From Coriobacteriaceae bacterium (GTDB lineage: Bacteria > Actinomycetota > Coriobacteriia > Coriobacteriales > QAMH01): 45,815 nucleotides of DNA. Below are positions 1 through 17,757 of the stretch, in pieces (the stretch's first letter is position 1; the number at the start of each line of letters is the position of its first letter). The position numbers and the translations under genes are program-made. The DNA is taken from positions 1 through 45,815 of the forward strand of contig JAJQAN010000002.1 in assembly GCA_021203765.1 (NCBI GenBank), written 5' to 3'. Below the pieces are notes generated by a model, which searched no databases, had not been told where the DNA came from, and was given only the letters and a program-made list of their open reading frames with translations.

Positions 1-27
1 TGCGGCGCCAAAGTTAAGGTGAAGTAA
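1..27 (+). CDS. rplL: Ribosomal protein L7/L12, C-terminal end only (partial)
   Basis: Only the last eight codons and the TAA are inside the window. They read CGAKVKVK, which fits the usual L7/L12 C-terminus (an AGAKVELK-like ending). The position directly upstream of rpoB also matches the classical rplJ-rplL-rpoB-rpoC order. L7/L12 forms the ribosomal stalk that recruits elongation factors. The call rests on a very short fragment plus gene order, so a different gene ending cannot be fully excluded. Confidence 0.7.
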   Translation, partial: CGAKVKVK

Positions 28-62
28 GACCCGCCGCGTCTTAGTTCGGACGCTTCTGAGAA

Positions 63-110
63 GGGGCGCGGGGTACCTGTTCCAAGTTTTCGCAGGCACA
101 CCCGCACCCC
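63..110 (+). terminator. Long hairpin after rplL (terminator or attenuator)
   Basis: GGGGCGCGGG (63-72) pairs with CCCGCACCCC (101-110) with one mismatch in ten. Further pairing continues inside (GT/AC and CCTG/CAGG). Only TTT follows, so it is a high-GC, U-poor structure. Its place just after rplL suggests termination or attenuation between rplL and the downstream genes. Confidence 0.5.
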
Positions 111-140
111 TTTGAACAGCTTCAGTACTCGAAACGATAA

Positions 141-164
141 GGCCCGTCGCGAAAGCGGCGGGCC
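141..164 (+). terminator. GAAA-capped hairpin upstream of the phosphoesterase gene
   Basis: GGCCCGTCGC and GCGGCGGGCC form a 10-bp stem (one G-U pair) closed by a GAAA tetraloop, followed by TTCGTGT. This is a very stable terminator-like hairpin. A weak promoter-like pair (TTGAAC at 112, GATAAG at 136) lies just before it, so it could instead sit in the leader of the next gene. Confidence 0.55.
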
Positions 165-196
165 TTCGTGTATCATAGGGCGCCGAGGGAGTTTAG

Positions 197-676
197 TTGG
201 CACGCATCGGAATCATATCGGACACGCACGGCACACTGCCGGACGAGGTCGCGCAGGCCTTCGAAGGCGTCGACCATATCATCCACGCCGGCGACATCGG
301 CGCCCCCGAGATCTTATGGGAGCTTGAGACCATCGCGCCGACGACGGCCGTGCTCGGCAACAACGACTGGCGCGACTACGGCCCCTCGGTCCACGACACC
401 GCCAAGCCCGTCATCGACGGCACCCGCATCTTCGTCTCGCATATGCCCGGCGCCGCGATACGCGCCGCACAGACCGGCGACTACCACGTCGCCATCCACG
501 GGCACACCCACGTCCCCGAAGACGAGCTGCGCGGATCCACGCGCATCATCTGCCCCGGCAGCGCCGTCTCGCCCCGCCATGGGAGCGACCGCTGCGTCGC
601 CATCCTCGCCGCACGCGACGGCATCGTCCGCTCGCTGCAGTTCGTCGTGCTCGCCTCCCTCAAGCACCAGCACTAA
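197..676 (+). CDS. YfcE/MJ0936-family metallophosphoesterase
   Basis: This 159-aa protein is a small single-domain calcineurin-like phosphoesterase. The metal-binding motifs are visible in order: SDTHG (Asp9, His11), GD (Asp33), GNND (Asn55/Asn56), SH (His82) and GHTH (His103, His105). Family members hydrolyse phosphodiesters with two bound metal ions; the natural substrate is usually unknown, and nothing here specifies it. The TTG start is supported by GAGGGA six bases upstream and by the usual family N-terminus (MARIGIISDTHG). The gene sits alone between rplL and rpoB, flanked by hairpins upstream and a promoter downstream, so it separates two genes that are normally neighbours. Confidence 0.88.
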   Translation: MARIGIISDTHGTLPDEVAQAFEGVDHIIHAGDIGAPEILWELETIAPTTAVLGNNDWRDYGPSVHDTAKPVIDGTRIFVSHMPGAAIRAAQTGDYHVAIHGHTHVPEDELRGSTRIICPGSAVSPRHGSDRCVAILAARDGIVRSLQFVVLASLKHQH

Positions 677-807
677 GCCACCGCTCTTCATTCGTTACCT
701 GCATGCAGCATCCGCAGCTGCGACGGCTACCTTCAAATCTGCTCGCCTAAAAATTCGACCGTTCGCCGAAAAGTCGTGTGGCGACCCTTCCATTAGCAAA
801 ATTTTTC

Positions 808-836
808 TTGCAATCCCCCCGAACTTCGAATAAAGT
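808..836 (+). promoter_or_regulatory. Putative rpoB promoter
   Basis: TTGCAA (808-813) and TAAAGT (831-836) are separated by 17 bp, each matching consensus at four of six positions, in an unusually AT-rich stretch. Transcription would start near 843, giving a leader of about 120 nt that carries a CGTACG-TT-CGTACG inverted repeat before the Shine-Dalgarno GAAGGAGG. This would let rpoBC be transcribed independently of rplL. Confidence 0.5.
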
Positions 837-965
837 CTAGTCCTTATCGCGCTGACGGCGTTCAACGCATGCCCAGACGATGTGCCGGACACACCTCGTC
901 GGACCCGCTGAACAGGCCGTTTATGCGCTTCCCGTACGTTCGTACGTTGTCGAAGGAGGTTTAGC

Positions 966-4481
<3,516 letters not shown>

Positions 4482-4482
4482 G

Positions 4483-9030
<4,548 letters not shown>

Positions 9031-9044
9031 ACGACCTGGTCGCA

Positions 9045-9140
9045 CCGCACGTTTCGAGCGTGCGGCACCTGCACCATCACACGGTGTGAGGCGGGCTTCG
9101 CCGATTGCGGCCGAAGCCCGCCGACCCCGGCCTTGCCGGG
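9045..9140 (+). terminator. Hairpin cluster after rpoC
   Basis: Three hairpins follow the rpoC stop: CCGCACG/CGTGCGG (9045-9065), a perfect 11-bp GGCGGGCTTCG/CGAAGCCCGCC stem (9090-9122), and CCCGGC-CTT-GCCGGG (9126-9140). No T-run follows. The cluster probably terminates or attenuates rpoBC transcription before the str operon; it occupies the first part of the 327-bp gene-free gap 9031-9357. Confidence 0.5.
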
Positions 9141-9178
9141 CGGGGGAAGAGGTATGGACACGCCCGGACGCGTGGCGT

Positions 9179-9207
9179 TTGACACGCCAGTAATTTACGA
9201 GTAATGT
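9179..9207 (+). promoter_or_regulatory. Putative str-operon promoter
   Basis: A perfect TTGACA (9179-9184) is followed after 17 bp by TAATGT (9202-9207). The -35 lies inside a dyad TGGCGT-TTGAC-ACGCCA (9173-9189), which could be an operator. Transcription would start near 9214 and give a leader of about 145 nt before rpsL. Confidence 0.55.
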
Positions 9208-9217
9208 ACCGCCTCGC

Positions 9218-9306
9218 GCCTTCGATAGAAGGCCGTGCGCCCGTGCGCTCAGATGTCAGGCTTTGCCTGGTCGTATGCAAGGGATTGCTGCCAGGCAAAA
9301 CCTGAC
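9218..9306 (+). promoter_or_regulatory. Structured 5' leader of rpsL
   Basis: Two hairpins occupy the leader. The first, GCCTTC-GATA-GAAGGC (9218-9233), would sit almost at the 5' end of the transcript. The second pairs 9255-9270 (GTCAGGCTTTGCCTGG) with 9291-9306 with one mismatch in 16, and its loop contains a nested GCAA-GGGA-TTGC stem. The structure ends about 50 nt before the TTG start. It has the form of a ribosomal-protein leader, but the ligand is unknown. Confidence 0.55.
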
Positions 9307-9357
9307 GACGTGCGGGGGTTTTAGGAGTACCGGAAGGCAAAAGCAAAGGAGAACACA

Positions 9358-9732
9358 TTGCCTACCATCAACCAACTGGTTCGCAAGGGCCGCAAGAGGA
9401 CGGCTGCAAAGCCGAAATGTCCTGCGCTTAAGGGCAATCCGCAGAAGCGCGGGGTCTGCACGCGCGTGTACACGACCACGCCGAAAAAGCCGAACTCGGC
9501 CCTCCGTAAGGTCGCCCGTGTCCGCCTGGTCAACGGGATGGAGGTCACCGCCTACATCCCCGGCATCGGACATAACCTCCAGGAGCACTCGATGGTGCTC
9601 ATCCGTGGCGGCCGTGTCAAAGACCTTCCCGGTGTCCGCTACAAGGTCATCCGCGGCGCTCTCGACACCGCGGCGGTCAGCGACCGTTCCCAGGCGCGCA
9701 GCCGCTACGGCGCCAAGCGCCCGAAGAAATAG
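9358..9732 (+). CDS. rpsL: Ribosomal protein S12
   Basis: S12 (124 aa) is a decoding-centre protein of the 30S subunit. The conserved [13 protein letters not shown] (around Lys43) and VKDLPGVRY (Lys88) segments carry the lysines whose substitution gives streptomycin resistance; both are wild type. The Asp in KDLPG is the residue methylthiolated by RimO in other bacteria. The start is TTG, supported by AAAGGAG seven bases upstream and the universal [11 protein letters not shown]-terminus. First gene of the str operon, after a structured leader. Confidence 0.98.
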   Translation: MPTINQLVRKGRKRTAAKPKCPALKGNPQKRGVCTRVYTTTPKKPNSALRKVARVRLVNGMEVTAYIPGIGHNLQEHSMVLIRGGRVKDLPGVRYKVIRGALDTAAVSDRSQARSRYGAKRPKK

Positions 9733-9753
9733 AGAGCGAGGGGTTGATCAGCT

Positions 9754-10224
9754 ATGCCACGTCGTGCACCGGCCTCCCGCCGCGAAGTCCAGCCGGACGC
9801 CGTCTACAACAACCGCCTTGTCACGCAGCTCATCAACAAGGTGCTGCTCGACGGCAAGAAGTCCAAGGCCGAAGCCATCGTCTACGGTGCCTTCGACATC
9901 ATCCAGGAAAAACTCAACGAGGATCCGTTGAGCGTCTTCAAGACGGCCATGGACAACGTCCGTCCCACCATCGAGGTCAAGCCCAAGCGTGTCGGCGGCG
10001 CCACTTACCAGGTCCCCGTCGAGGTCGCCCCGCGGCGTTCCACCACGCTCGCCATCCGCTGGATCGTCGGCTTCGCCCGCGAGCGCCGCGAACGCAGCAT
10101 GGCCGAACGCCTCGCCGCCGAGATCATCGACGCATCCAACAACACCGGCGCATCCGTCAAGAGGCGTGAGGACGTCTTCAAGATGGCCGAGGCCAACCGC
10201 GCCTTTTCACACTATCGTTGGTAG
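9754..10224 (+). CDS. rpsG: Ribosomal protein S7
   Basis: S7 (156 aa, normal length) is a primary 16S rRNA-binding protein that organises the 30S head and contacts E-site tRNA. The [15 protein letters not shown] start and the [12 protein letters not shown] and [15 protein letters not shown] segments are typical. The rpsL-rpsG gap is only 21 nt, too short for the structured S7-binding spacer known from E. coli, so any autoregulation here must use another site, perhaps the leader upstream of rpsL. Confidence 0.98.
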   Translation: MPRRAPASRREVQPDAVYNNRLVTQLINKVLLDGKKSKAEAIVYGAFDIIQEKLNEDPLSVFKTAMDNVRPTIEVKPKRVGGATYQVPVEVAPRRSTTLAIRWIVGFARERRERSMAERLAAEIIDASNNTGASVKRREDVFKMAEANRAFSHYRW

Positions 10225-10235
10225 GGAGATAGAGC

Positions 10236-12329
10236 ATGCCTCAAAAGACTCCGTTAAAGGACACGCGCAACATCGGCATCATGGCCCACATCGATGCCGG
10301 CAAGACCACCACCACCGAGCGCATCCTCTACTACACCGGCAAGAAGCATAAGATCGGCGAGGTCCACGAAGGCGCCGCCACCATGGACTGGATGGCCCAG
10401 GAACAGGAGCGCGGCATCACCATCACCTCGGCCGCGACCACCTGCTTTTGGAACGACCACCGCATCCAGATCATCGACACCCCAGGGCACGTCGACTTCA
10501 CCGCCGAGGTCGAACGTTCCCTGCGCGTCCTCGACGGCACGGTCGCCGTCTTCTGCTCGGTCGGCGGCGTGCAGCCCCAGTCCGAGACGGTCTGGCGCCA
10601 GGCGGTGCGTTACAACGTCCCGCGCATGGCCTTCGTCAACAAGATGGACCGCACCGGCGCCGACTTCTACAACGTCGTCAAGATGATGGAGGACCGCATC
10701 GACGCCCATCCGGTCGTCCTGCAGCTCCCCATCGGTTCCGAGGACCAGTTCAGCGGGCTTGTCGACCTCGTCGCCATGGAGGGCATACACTTCCGCGAAG
10801 AGGAAAACTCCATGACCTACCCCGAGCCCATGGAGATCCCCGAGGACATGGTCGACCAGGCCAACGAGTACCGCGAGATGCTCATCGAGAACATCGTCGA
10901 CTTCGACGACGAGCTCATGGAGACCGTCCTCGAGGACAAGGAACCCACCGTCGAGATGATCAAGCGCGCCATCCGACGCGGCACCATCGACTGCAAGATC
11001 ACCCCGACCATCTGCGGCTCGGCCTTCAAGAACAAGGGCGTCCAGGAACTGCTCGACGCGGTCTGCGACTTCATGCCCTCCCCGCTCGACATCCCGCCCA
11101 TCACTGGCACCGATCCCAAGACCGACGAGGAGGTCACCCGCGAGGCCGACCCCAAGGGGCCGTTCTCCGCGCTGGCCTTCAAGATCATGACCGATCCCTT
11201 CGTCGGCAAGCTCACCTACTTCCGTTGCTACTCCGGCCACCTCGACGCCGGCTCCTATACCCTCAACGCCACCAAGGACAAAAAGGAACGCATCGGCCGT
11301 CTGCTCGAGATGCACTCCAACGAGCAGCACGACATCGAATACTGCGAGGCGGGCGACATCTGCGCCGCCGTCGGTCTGAAGGCCACCGGCACGGGCGACA
11401 CGCTCTGCGACGAGCAGCACCCCGTCATCTTGGAGTCCATGGAATTCCCCGACCCGGTCATCGACATCGCGGTCGAGCCCAAGACCAAGGCCGAACAGGA
11501 CAAGCTCGGCATGGCGCTGCAGAAGCTCGCCGAGGAGGACCCGACCTTCACGGTCCGCACCGACCAGGAGACCGGCCAGACCATCATCGCCGGCATGGGC
11601 GAGCTGCACCTCGAGATCATCATCGACCGCCTGCGGCGTGAGTTCAACGTCGAGGCAAACGTCGGCAAGCCCCGCGTCGCCTACCGCGAAAAGCCGGGCC
11701 ACGAGGTCCTCAACGTCCAGGGCAAGTTCGTCCGCCAGTCCGGCGGCCACGGCCAGTACGGCGATGCGATCATCAATATGTATCCCAACGAGCAGGGCGC
11801 CGGCTACGAGTTCGAAAGCAAGATCGTCGGCGGTGTCATCCCCAAGGAATTCATCCCCTCGGTCGACAAGGGCATCCAGGAGGCCCTCGAGGCGGGCGTC
11901 GTCGCCGGCTACCCGGTCCTCGACGTCAAGGTCGAGCTCATCGACGGCTCCTACCACGAGGTCGACTCCTCGGACGCGGCCTTCAAGGTGGCCGGCTCCA
12001 TCGCCATCAAGGAGGCCCTGCGCAAAAGCGACCCGATCCTGCTCGAGCCCATCATGGCGGTCGAGGTCGTGACCCCGGCCGAGTACATGGGCGACGTCAT
12101 GGGCAACCTCTCCTCCCGCCGCGGCCAGATCCAAGGCCAGGAGGAGCGCGGCAACGCGACGGTCATCCAGGTCAAGGTCCCGCTCTCCGAGATGTTCGGC
12201 TATGCGACCGACCTGCGTTCGTCCACGCAGGGGCGCGCGTCCTACACCATGCAGTTCGACGCCTATGCCCCGGTTCCCAAGAGCGTCGCGGAAGAGATCA
12301 TCAGCAAGGCCGGCGGAAGCGCGGACTAG
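10236..12329 (+). CDS. fusA: Elongation factor G
   Basis: EF-G (697 aa) is the GTPase that drives ribosomal translocation and, with RRF, recycling. The G-domain motifs are [11 protein letters not shown] (17-27), DTPGH (81-85) and NKMD (135-138), followed by domains II to V at full length. It starts 11 bases after rpsG with GGGAGA as ribosome-binding site. In many bacteria tuf comes next; here rpsJ follows directly and no tuf is found anywhere in the window. Confidence 0.98.
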   Translation: MPQKTPLKDTRNIGIMAHIDAGKTTTTERILYYTGKKHKIGEVHEGAATMDWMAQEQERGITITSAATTCFWNDHRIQIIDTPGHVDFTAEVERSLRVLDGTVAVFCSVGGVQPQSETVWRQAVRYNVPRMAFVNKMDRTGADFYNVVKMMEDRIDAHPVVLQLPIGSEDQFSGLVDLVAMEGIHFREEENSMTYPEPMEIPEDMVDQANEYREMLIENIVDFDDELMETVLEDKEPTVEMIKRAIRRGTIDCKITPTICGSAFKNKGVQELLDAVCDFMPSPLDIPPITGTDPKTDEEVTREADPKGPFSALAFKIMTDPFVGKLTYFRCYSGHLDAGSYTLNATKDKKERIGRLLEMHSNEQHDIEYCEAGDICAAVGLKATGTGDTLCDEQHPVILESMEFPDPVIDIAVEPKTKAEQDKLGMALQKLAEEDPTFTVRTDQETGQTIIAGMGELHLEIIIDRLRREFNVEANVGKPRVAYREKPGHEVLNVQGKFVRQSGGHGQYGDAIINMYPNEQGAGYEFESKIVGGVIPKEFIPSVDKGIQEALEAGVVAGYPVLDVKVELIDGSYHEVDSSDAAFKVAGSIAIKEALRKSDPILLEPIMAVEVVTPAEYMGDVMGNLSSRRGQIQGQEERGNATVIQVKVPLSEMFGYATDLRSSTQGRASYTMQFDAYAPVPKSVAEEIISKAGGSAD

Positions 12330-12358
12330 CGCGACGGCACGGATTTTGGAGGTTTAAC

Positions 12359-12676
12359 GTGGCTACCAAACAGACGCAAAAGATTCGCATCCGCCTGAAG
12401 GGCTACGACCACGAGATCGTCGATCAGTCCACCCGTCTGATCGTCGACACCGCGGCAAAGACCGGTGCGCGGGTCTGCGGCCCCATCCCGCTGCCCACCG
12501 AGCGCAGCCTGTACTGCGTCATCCGCTCGCCGCACGTCAACAAGGATTCGCGTGAGCAGTTCGAGATGCGCACGCACAAACGTCTGATCGACATCCTCGA
12601 CCCGACCCCGTCTACGGTCGACTCGCTCATGCGCCTCGACCTGCCGGCCGGCGTCGACATCGAAATCAAGCTCTAG
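12359..12676 (+). CDS. rpsJ: Ribosomal protein S10 (NusE)
   Basis: S10 (105 aa) is part of the 30S head and, as NusE, links ribosomes to antitermination complexes through NusB/NusG. The segments [16 protein letters not shown] and [20 protein letters not shown] are diagnostic. The GTG start has TTTGGAGG just upstream. It opens the S10 operon only 29 nt after fusA without an obvious separate promoter, so the str and S10 operons may be read as one unit. Confidence 0.98.
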   Translation: MATKQTQKIRIRLKGYDHEIVDQSTRLIVDTAAKTGARVCGPIPLPTERSLYCVIRSPHVNKDSREQFEMRTHKRLIDILDPTPSTVDSLMRLDLPAGVDIEIKL

Positions 12677-12722
12677 GGCACGGGCCTGCAACGAGCAAGG
12701 TAACTGGAGGTTAAGGTCACTC

Positions 12723-13346
12723 ATGGTCAACGCGATTCTCGGCCGCAAGCTCGGCATGACGCAGGTCTGGGGCGAAGACGACGACATCGTCCCGGTCACG
12801 GTCATCGAGGCCGGTCCCTGTGTGGTGTCGCAGGTCAAAACCGGTGATTCCGACGGCTACGAGGCCGTCCAGCTCGGTTTCGGCGACATCAAGGAAAAGC
12901 ATGTCAACAAGCCGATGAAGGGTCATTTCGACAAGGCGGGCGTCACCCCGACGCGCTATCTGCGCGAGGTCCGCGTCGACGACGCCTCCGAGTACTCCGT
13001 CGGCGACACCGTCAAGGTAAACGACGTCTTCGCCGACGTCTCCAAGGTCGACGTCACCGGCGTCAGCAAGGGCAAGGGCTTCGCCGGCGTCATCAAGCGC
13101 CACAACTTTGCCGGCGGCCCCGGCGCGCACGGGTCCCGTTTCCACCGCGCCCCTGGCTCCATCGGCCAGTGCGCATCCCCCTCCCGCGTCTTCAAGGGGG
13201 TCCGCCTGCCCGGACATATGGGCTGTGACACGGTCACGGTCAAAAACCTGCAGGTCGTGCGTATCGACGACGAGCAGAACATCCTGTTGGTCAAGGGAGC
13301 CGTGCCGGGAGGCAAGGGCGCCCTGCTTCAGATCCGTACGGCATAA
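12723..13346 (+). CDS. rplC: Ribosomal protein L3
   Basis: L3 (207 aa) is an early 23S rRNA assembly protein whose central loop approaches the peptidyl-transferase centre. The [13 protein letters not shown]-terminus and the loop [20 protein letters not shown] are typical. A GGAGG motif precedes the ATG. A 46-nt spacer separates it from rpsJ, with no clear structure. Confidence 0.98.
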   Translation: MVNAILGRKLGMTQVWGEDDDIVPVTVIEAGPCVVSQVKTGDSDGYEAVQLGFGDIKEKHVNKPMKGHFDKAGVTPTRYLREVRVDDASEYSVGDTVKVNDVFADVSKVDVTGVSKGKGFAGVIKRHNFAGGPGAHGSRFHRAPGSIGQCASPSRVFKGVRLPGHMGCDTVTVKNLQVVRIDDEQNILLVKGAVPGGKGALLQIRTA

Positions 13347-13370
13347 GGCCCGCGGGAGGAAAGGATCGGT

Positions 13371-13994
13371 ATGGCAACACTGAAGATCAAAAACTCCGAG
13401 GGCAAGGACGCGGGCTCGCTGAAGGTCTCCGACGACGTCTTCGGCATCGAGCCGAACAACGCCGTCATGCACCAGGTCGTCCGCGCCCAGCGTGCCGCCC
13501 TCCAGCAGGGCACGCACGCCACCAAGACCCGCTCGGACCGTCGTGGCGGCGGCCGCAAGCCGTACCGCCAGAAGGGCACGGGCCGCGCCCGCCAGGGCAG
13601 CATCCGTTCCCCGCACTACCGCGGCGGCGGCGTCGTCTTCGGACCCCACCCGCATTCCCATGCGCAGAAGGTCAACAAGAAGGTCACCAAGCTGGCCATG
13701 CGCTCGGCGCTGTCCGGCAAGGTCGCCGACTCCGAGCTCTACGTCGTCGACGCGCTCGACTTCGACGAGCCGTCCACCAAGAAGGCCCAGGCGATCCTGG
13801 ACGCGCTGGACGTCACGGGCCGCATCACCGTCGTCGTCGACGACGACAACATCAACGCGTTCCTCTCATTCCGCAACATCCCGTCGGTCCTCGTCATCGC
13901 GGCATCCGAGTCCAACACCTACGACCTCATCGACAACACGGTGCTCATCATGACGACCGGCGCGGTCAAATACGTCGAGGAGGTGCTTTCGTAA
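13371..13994 (+). CDS. rplD: Ribosomal protein L4
   Basis: L4 (207 aa) lines the polypeptide exit tunnel through its extended loop, seen here as the basic, glycine-rich stretch around [22 protein letters not shown]. In E. coli L4 is the autogenous repressor of the S10 operon; whether that holds here is unknown, since no obvious S10-type leader precedes rpsJ. Its TAA overlaps the rplW ATG by one base (TAATG), implying translational coupling. Confidence 0.98.
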   Translation: MATLKIKNSEGKDAGSLKVSDDVFGIEPNNAVMHQVVRAQRAALQQGTHATKTRSDRRGGGRKPYRQKGTGRARQGSIRSPHYRGGGVVFGPHPHSHAQKVNKKVTKLAMRSALSGKVADSELYVVDALDFDEPSTKKAQAILDALDVTGRITVVVDDDNINAFLSFRNIPSVLVIAASESNTYDLIDNTVLIMTTGAVKYVEEVLS

Positions 13995-14281
13995 TGCTCG
14001 CCCGCGACATCATCATCCGTCCGATCGTCTCGGAGCGCTCCTTCGACCAGATGGAGGACAACCGCTACACGTTCGAGGTAGCCAAGACGGCCAACAAGAT
14101 CGAGATCGCCAAGGCCGTCGAGGAGATCTTCAACGTGACGGTGACCAAGGTAAACACCATCAACGTCAAGCCCAAGCCCAAGCGCGTGCGGTACCAGAAG
14201 GGGTACACGCGCACCTGGAAGAAGGCCATCGTCACGTTGGCCGAGGGCGACTCGATCGAGTTGTTCGCCTCGCAGGATTAA
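13994..14281 (+). CDS. rplW: Ribosomal protein L23
   Basis: L23 (95 aa) sits at the tunnel exit and is the docking site for trigger factor and SRP. The opening [16 protein letters not shown] and the [23 protein letters not shown] segment match the family, as does the [25 protein letters not shown] end. Coupled to rplD by a one-base overlap. It is followed by an unusually long structured spacer before rplB. Confidence 0.97.
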   Translation: MLARDIIIRPIVSERSFDQMEDNRYTFEVAKTANKIEIAKAVEEIFNVTVTKVNTINVKPKPKRVRYQKGYTRTWKKAIVTLAEGDSIELFASQD

Positions 14282-14293
14282 GTAGGTATCACG

Positions 14294-14413
14294 CCCCGTG
14301 GTGCGCGGGGTTGATCGGTGCTGCGTGCTCGGCTTTCTAGAGCCACCCGGCACCGTGGTAAGTCCGGGGTCAGGATCGCTCGGAGGTGCACCGCCTCCGT
14401 ATCCCAGGCGATC
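14294..14413 (+). promoter_or_regulatory. Structured RNA spacer between rplW and rplB
   Basis: The 163-nt spacer holds three hairpins: CCCCGTG-GTG-CGCGGGG (14294-14310); a branched element closed by CGGTGC/GCACCG (14316-14355) with an inner GGCTT/GAGCC stem; and one closed by GATCGC/GCGATC (14374-14413) with an inner CGGAGG/CCTCCG stem. Such a spacer is unusual within an S10 operon. It could be a regulatory RNA or a processing site. Confidence 0.5.
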
Positions 14414-14444
14414 AGCTGGCAAGCGGACGAAAGGAGTTTTAAAC

Positions 14445-15275
<831 letters not shown>

Positions 15276-15292
15276 CGTGAAGGAGAAGTATC

Positions 15293-15553
15293 GTGAGTAG
15301 AAGTCTCAAAAAGGGACCGTACGTGGAACCGCGCCTCCTTGCGCGTATCCAGGAGATGAACGAGTCCGGCGAGAAGAAGGCACTCAAGACGTGGAGCCGC
15401 TCATCGACGATCTTTCCCGAGATGGTCGGCCACACCATCGCCGTCCATGACGGACGCCGCCATGTGCCGGTGTACATCAACGAGTCCATGGTCGGGCACA
15501 AGCTGGGCGAATTCGCCCCGACCCGCACCTTCAGGGGCCACAAGGAGAAATAG
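15293..15553 (+). CDS. rpsS: Ribosomal protein S19
   Basis: S19 (86 aa) binds the 30S head near the A-site finger with S13. The [12 protein letters not shown] start, [19 protein letters not shown] and [16 protein letters not shown] segments are diagnostic. The GTG start follows GAAGGAGA. Normal family length, tightly packed between rplB and rplV. Confidence 0.98.
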   Translation: MSRSLKKGPYVEPRLLARIQEMNESGEKKALKTWSRSSTIFPEMVGHTIAVHDGRRHVPVYINESMVGHKLGEFAPTRTFRGHKEK

Positions 15554-15564
15554 GAGGGATGAGC

Positions 15565-15905
15565 ATGGAAGCCGAAGCAACCGCCAAGTACCTGCGCCTC
15601 TCTCCGCGCAAGGCCCGCATCGTCGTCGACCAGGTCCGCGGCAAGGACGTCGTCGACGCGCTCGACCTGCTGCGCTTCAACGAGCGCGCTGCATCCGAGA
15701 TCGTCTACAAGGTCGTCGCGTCCGCCGCGTCCAATGCCATGGTCAAGCACGGACTGCGCCAGGAGAACCTGGTCATCTCGCAGGCCTACGTCAACGAGGG
15801 CCCGACGCTGAAACGCTACCGCCCGCGCGCGAAGGGCATGGCAGGCCACATCAACAAGCGCACCTGCCATATCACCATCGTCGTCTCAAACCGAGAGGAG
15901 GCATG

Positions 15906-15906
<1 letters not shown>
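15565..15906 (+). CDS. rplV: Ribosomal protein L22
   Basis: L22 (113 aa from this start) has a long beta-hairpin that lines the exit tunnel; it is visible as [24 protein letters not shown], where macrolide-resistance changes map in other species. The ORF track starts at ATG 15559, but GGAGG ends one base before that codon and seven bases before ATG 15565. The second ATG ([20 protein letters not shown]) is therefore preferred. Its TGA overlaps the rpsC start. Confidence 0.96.
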
Positions 15907-16634
<728 letters not shown>

Positions 16635-16636
16635 CC

Positions 16637-17248
16637 ATGTTGATGCCCAGACGTATCAGGCACCGCAAGGTGCAGCGCGGCACCATGAAGGGCAAGGCCA
16701 AGGGTGGCACCACCCTCAACTTCGGCTCCTACGGCATCCAGGCGCTCGAGGCCCACTGGATCACCAACCGCCAGATCGAGGCCGCCCGTGTCGCGATGAC
16801 CCGTCACATGAAGCGTACCGGCCGTGTCTACATCACCATCTTCCCGGACAAGCCGATCACGCGTAAGCCCGCCGAGACCCGCATGGGCAAGGGCAAGGGC
16901 AACCCCGAGGAATGGGTTGCCGTCGTCAAGCCCGGCCGCGTCATGTTCGAGATCGATGGCGTGCCGCGCGACGTCGCCTACGAGGCGCTGCGCCTGGCCA
17001 TCCAGAAGATGCCGATCAAGTGCAAGATCCTCGAACGCGAGGACGCCGAAGAGCGCTCCGCCCGCGTCGCCGAGGAGCTCGCCGCCAAGAAGGCCGCCAA
17101 GACCAAGGCAGCCGCTGCGGCCGGCATCATGCTCGACGAGTACGGCGAACCGATCGTAGAGAGCGAAGGAGAAGAGGAGGCCGCCGAAGAAGCAGAAGAG
17201 GCCGTCGCCGAATCCGAAGAAGAGGTCAAAGAAGGTGAGAACGCATGA
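16637..17248 (+). CDS. rplP: Ribosomal protein L16 with acidic C-terminal extension
   Basis: L16 helps position A- and P-site tRNAs on the 50S subunit. Residues 1-135 are a complete L16 ([15 protein letters not shown] start; [22 protein letters not shown]). The protein is 203 aa against about 137-144 usually: the extra 65 or so residues run from an Ala/Lys-rich helix into a Glu-rich tail ([20 protein letters not shown]). The track ORF is longer, but ATG 16637 sits behind AAGGAGGAG and gives the family N-terminus. The stop overlaps rpmC as ATGA. Confidence 0.96.
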   Translation: MLMPRRIRHRKVQRGTMKGKAKGGTTLNFGSYGIQALEAHWITNRQIEAARVAMTRHMKRTGRVYITIFPDKPITRKPAETRMGKGKGNPEEWVAVVKPGRVMFEIDGVPRDVAYEALRLAIQKMPIKCKILEREDAEERSARVAEELAAKKAAKTKAAAAAGIMLDEYGEPIVESEGEEEAAEEAEEAVAESEEEVKEGENA

Positions 17249-17463
17249 AACCTTCCGAACTGCATGATATGAGCACCGAGGATCTGAACACCAAGCTGCA
17301 GGAGGCCCGCACGGAGCTGTTCAACCTGCGCTTCCAGATGGCGACGAGCCAGCTCGACAATACGGCCCGCGTCAAGGTCGTCAAGAAGGATGTCGCGCGC
17401 ATCAGCACCGAACTACGTGAGCGCGAGATCGAAGCCGAAAAGAAAGCCGCGAAGGCGTCCTAG
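17245..17463 (+). CDS. rpmC: Ribosomal protein L29
   Basis: L29 (72 aa) is a small two-helix protein at the tunnel exit, beside L23, contacting SRP and trigger factor. [24 protein letters not shown] and [18 protein letters not shown] match the family. The ATGA overlap with rplP points to translational coupling. The C-terminus has a few extra Lys/Ala residues, which is common. Confidence 0.96.
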   Translation: MKPSELHDMSTEDLNTKLQEARTELFNLRFQMATSQLDNTARVKVVKKDVARISTELREREIEAEKKAAKAS

Positions 17464-17478
17464 GAAGGAGGACCGGTC

Positions 17479-17739
17479 ATGAGTGAAGAGCGCAACCAAC
17501 GCAAGGTCCGCCAGGGCGTCGTCGTCTCGGCGTCCGACGACAAGACCATCGTCGTGCAGATCAAGGAGCGCAAGCCGCACCGCGTCTACAAGAAGATGAT
17601 CACGACCACCAAGAAACTCCACGCGCACGACGAGGAAAACCTCGCCGGTGTGGGCGACACTGTCCGTCTGATGGAGACTCGGCCGATTTCGAAGAGCAAG
17701 CACTGGCGCCTGCTCGAAATCGTCGAGAAGGCCAAATAA
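17479..17739 (+). CDS. rpsQ: Ribosomal protein S17
   Basis: S17 (86 aa) is an OB-fold protein needed for early 30S assembly. GVVVSASDDKTIVVQIKERKPHRVYKK and the ENLAGVGDTVRLMETRPISKSKHWRL end are diagnostic. AGGAGGA lies upstream of the ATG. Standard position after rpmC. Confidence 0.97.
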   Translation: MSEERNQRKVRQGVVVSASDDKTIVVQIKERKPHRVYKKMITTTKKLHAHDEENLAGVGDTVRLMETRPISKSKHWRLLEIVEKAK

Positions 17740-17757
17740 GCACGAAAGGTTGATCCG

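Noticed and set aside
677-965. Possible tRNA or small RNA gene in the gap before rpoB
   Set aside because: No cloverleaf or strong hairpin with terminator is visible; the region is explained by a promoter and leader.
14298-14444. Upstream extension of rplB in the ORF track
   Set aside because: The extra residues have no similarity to L2, overlap the hairpin spacer, and lack a Shine-Dalgarno; ATG 14445 fits the family.
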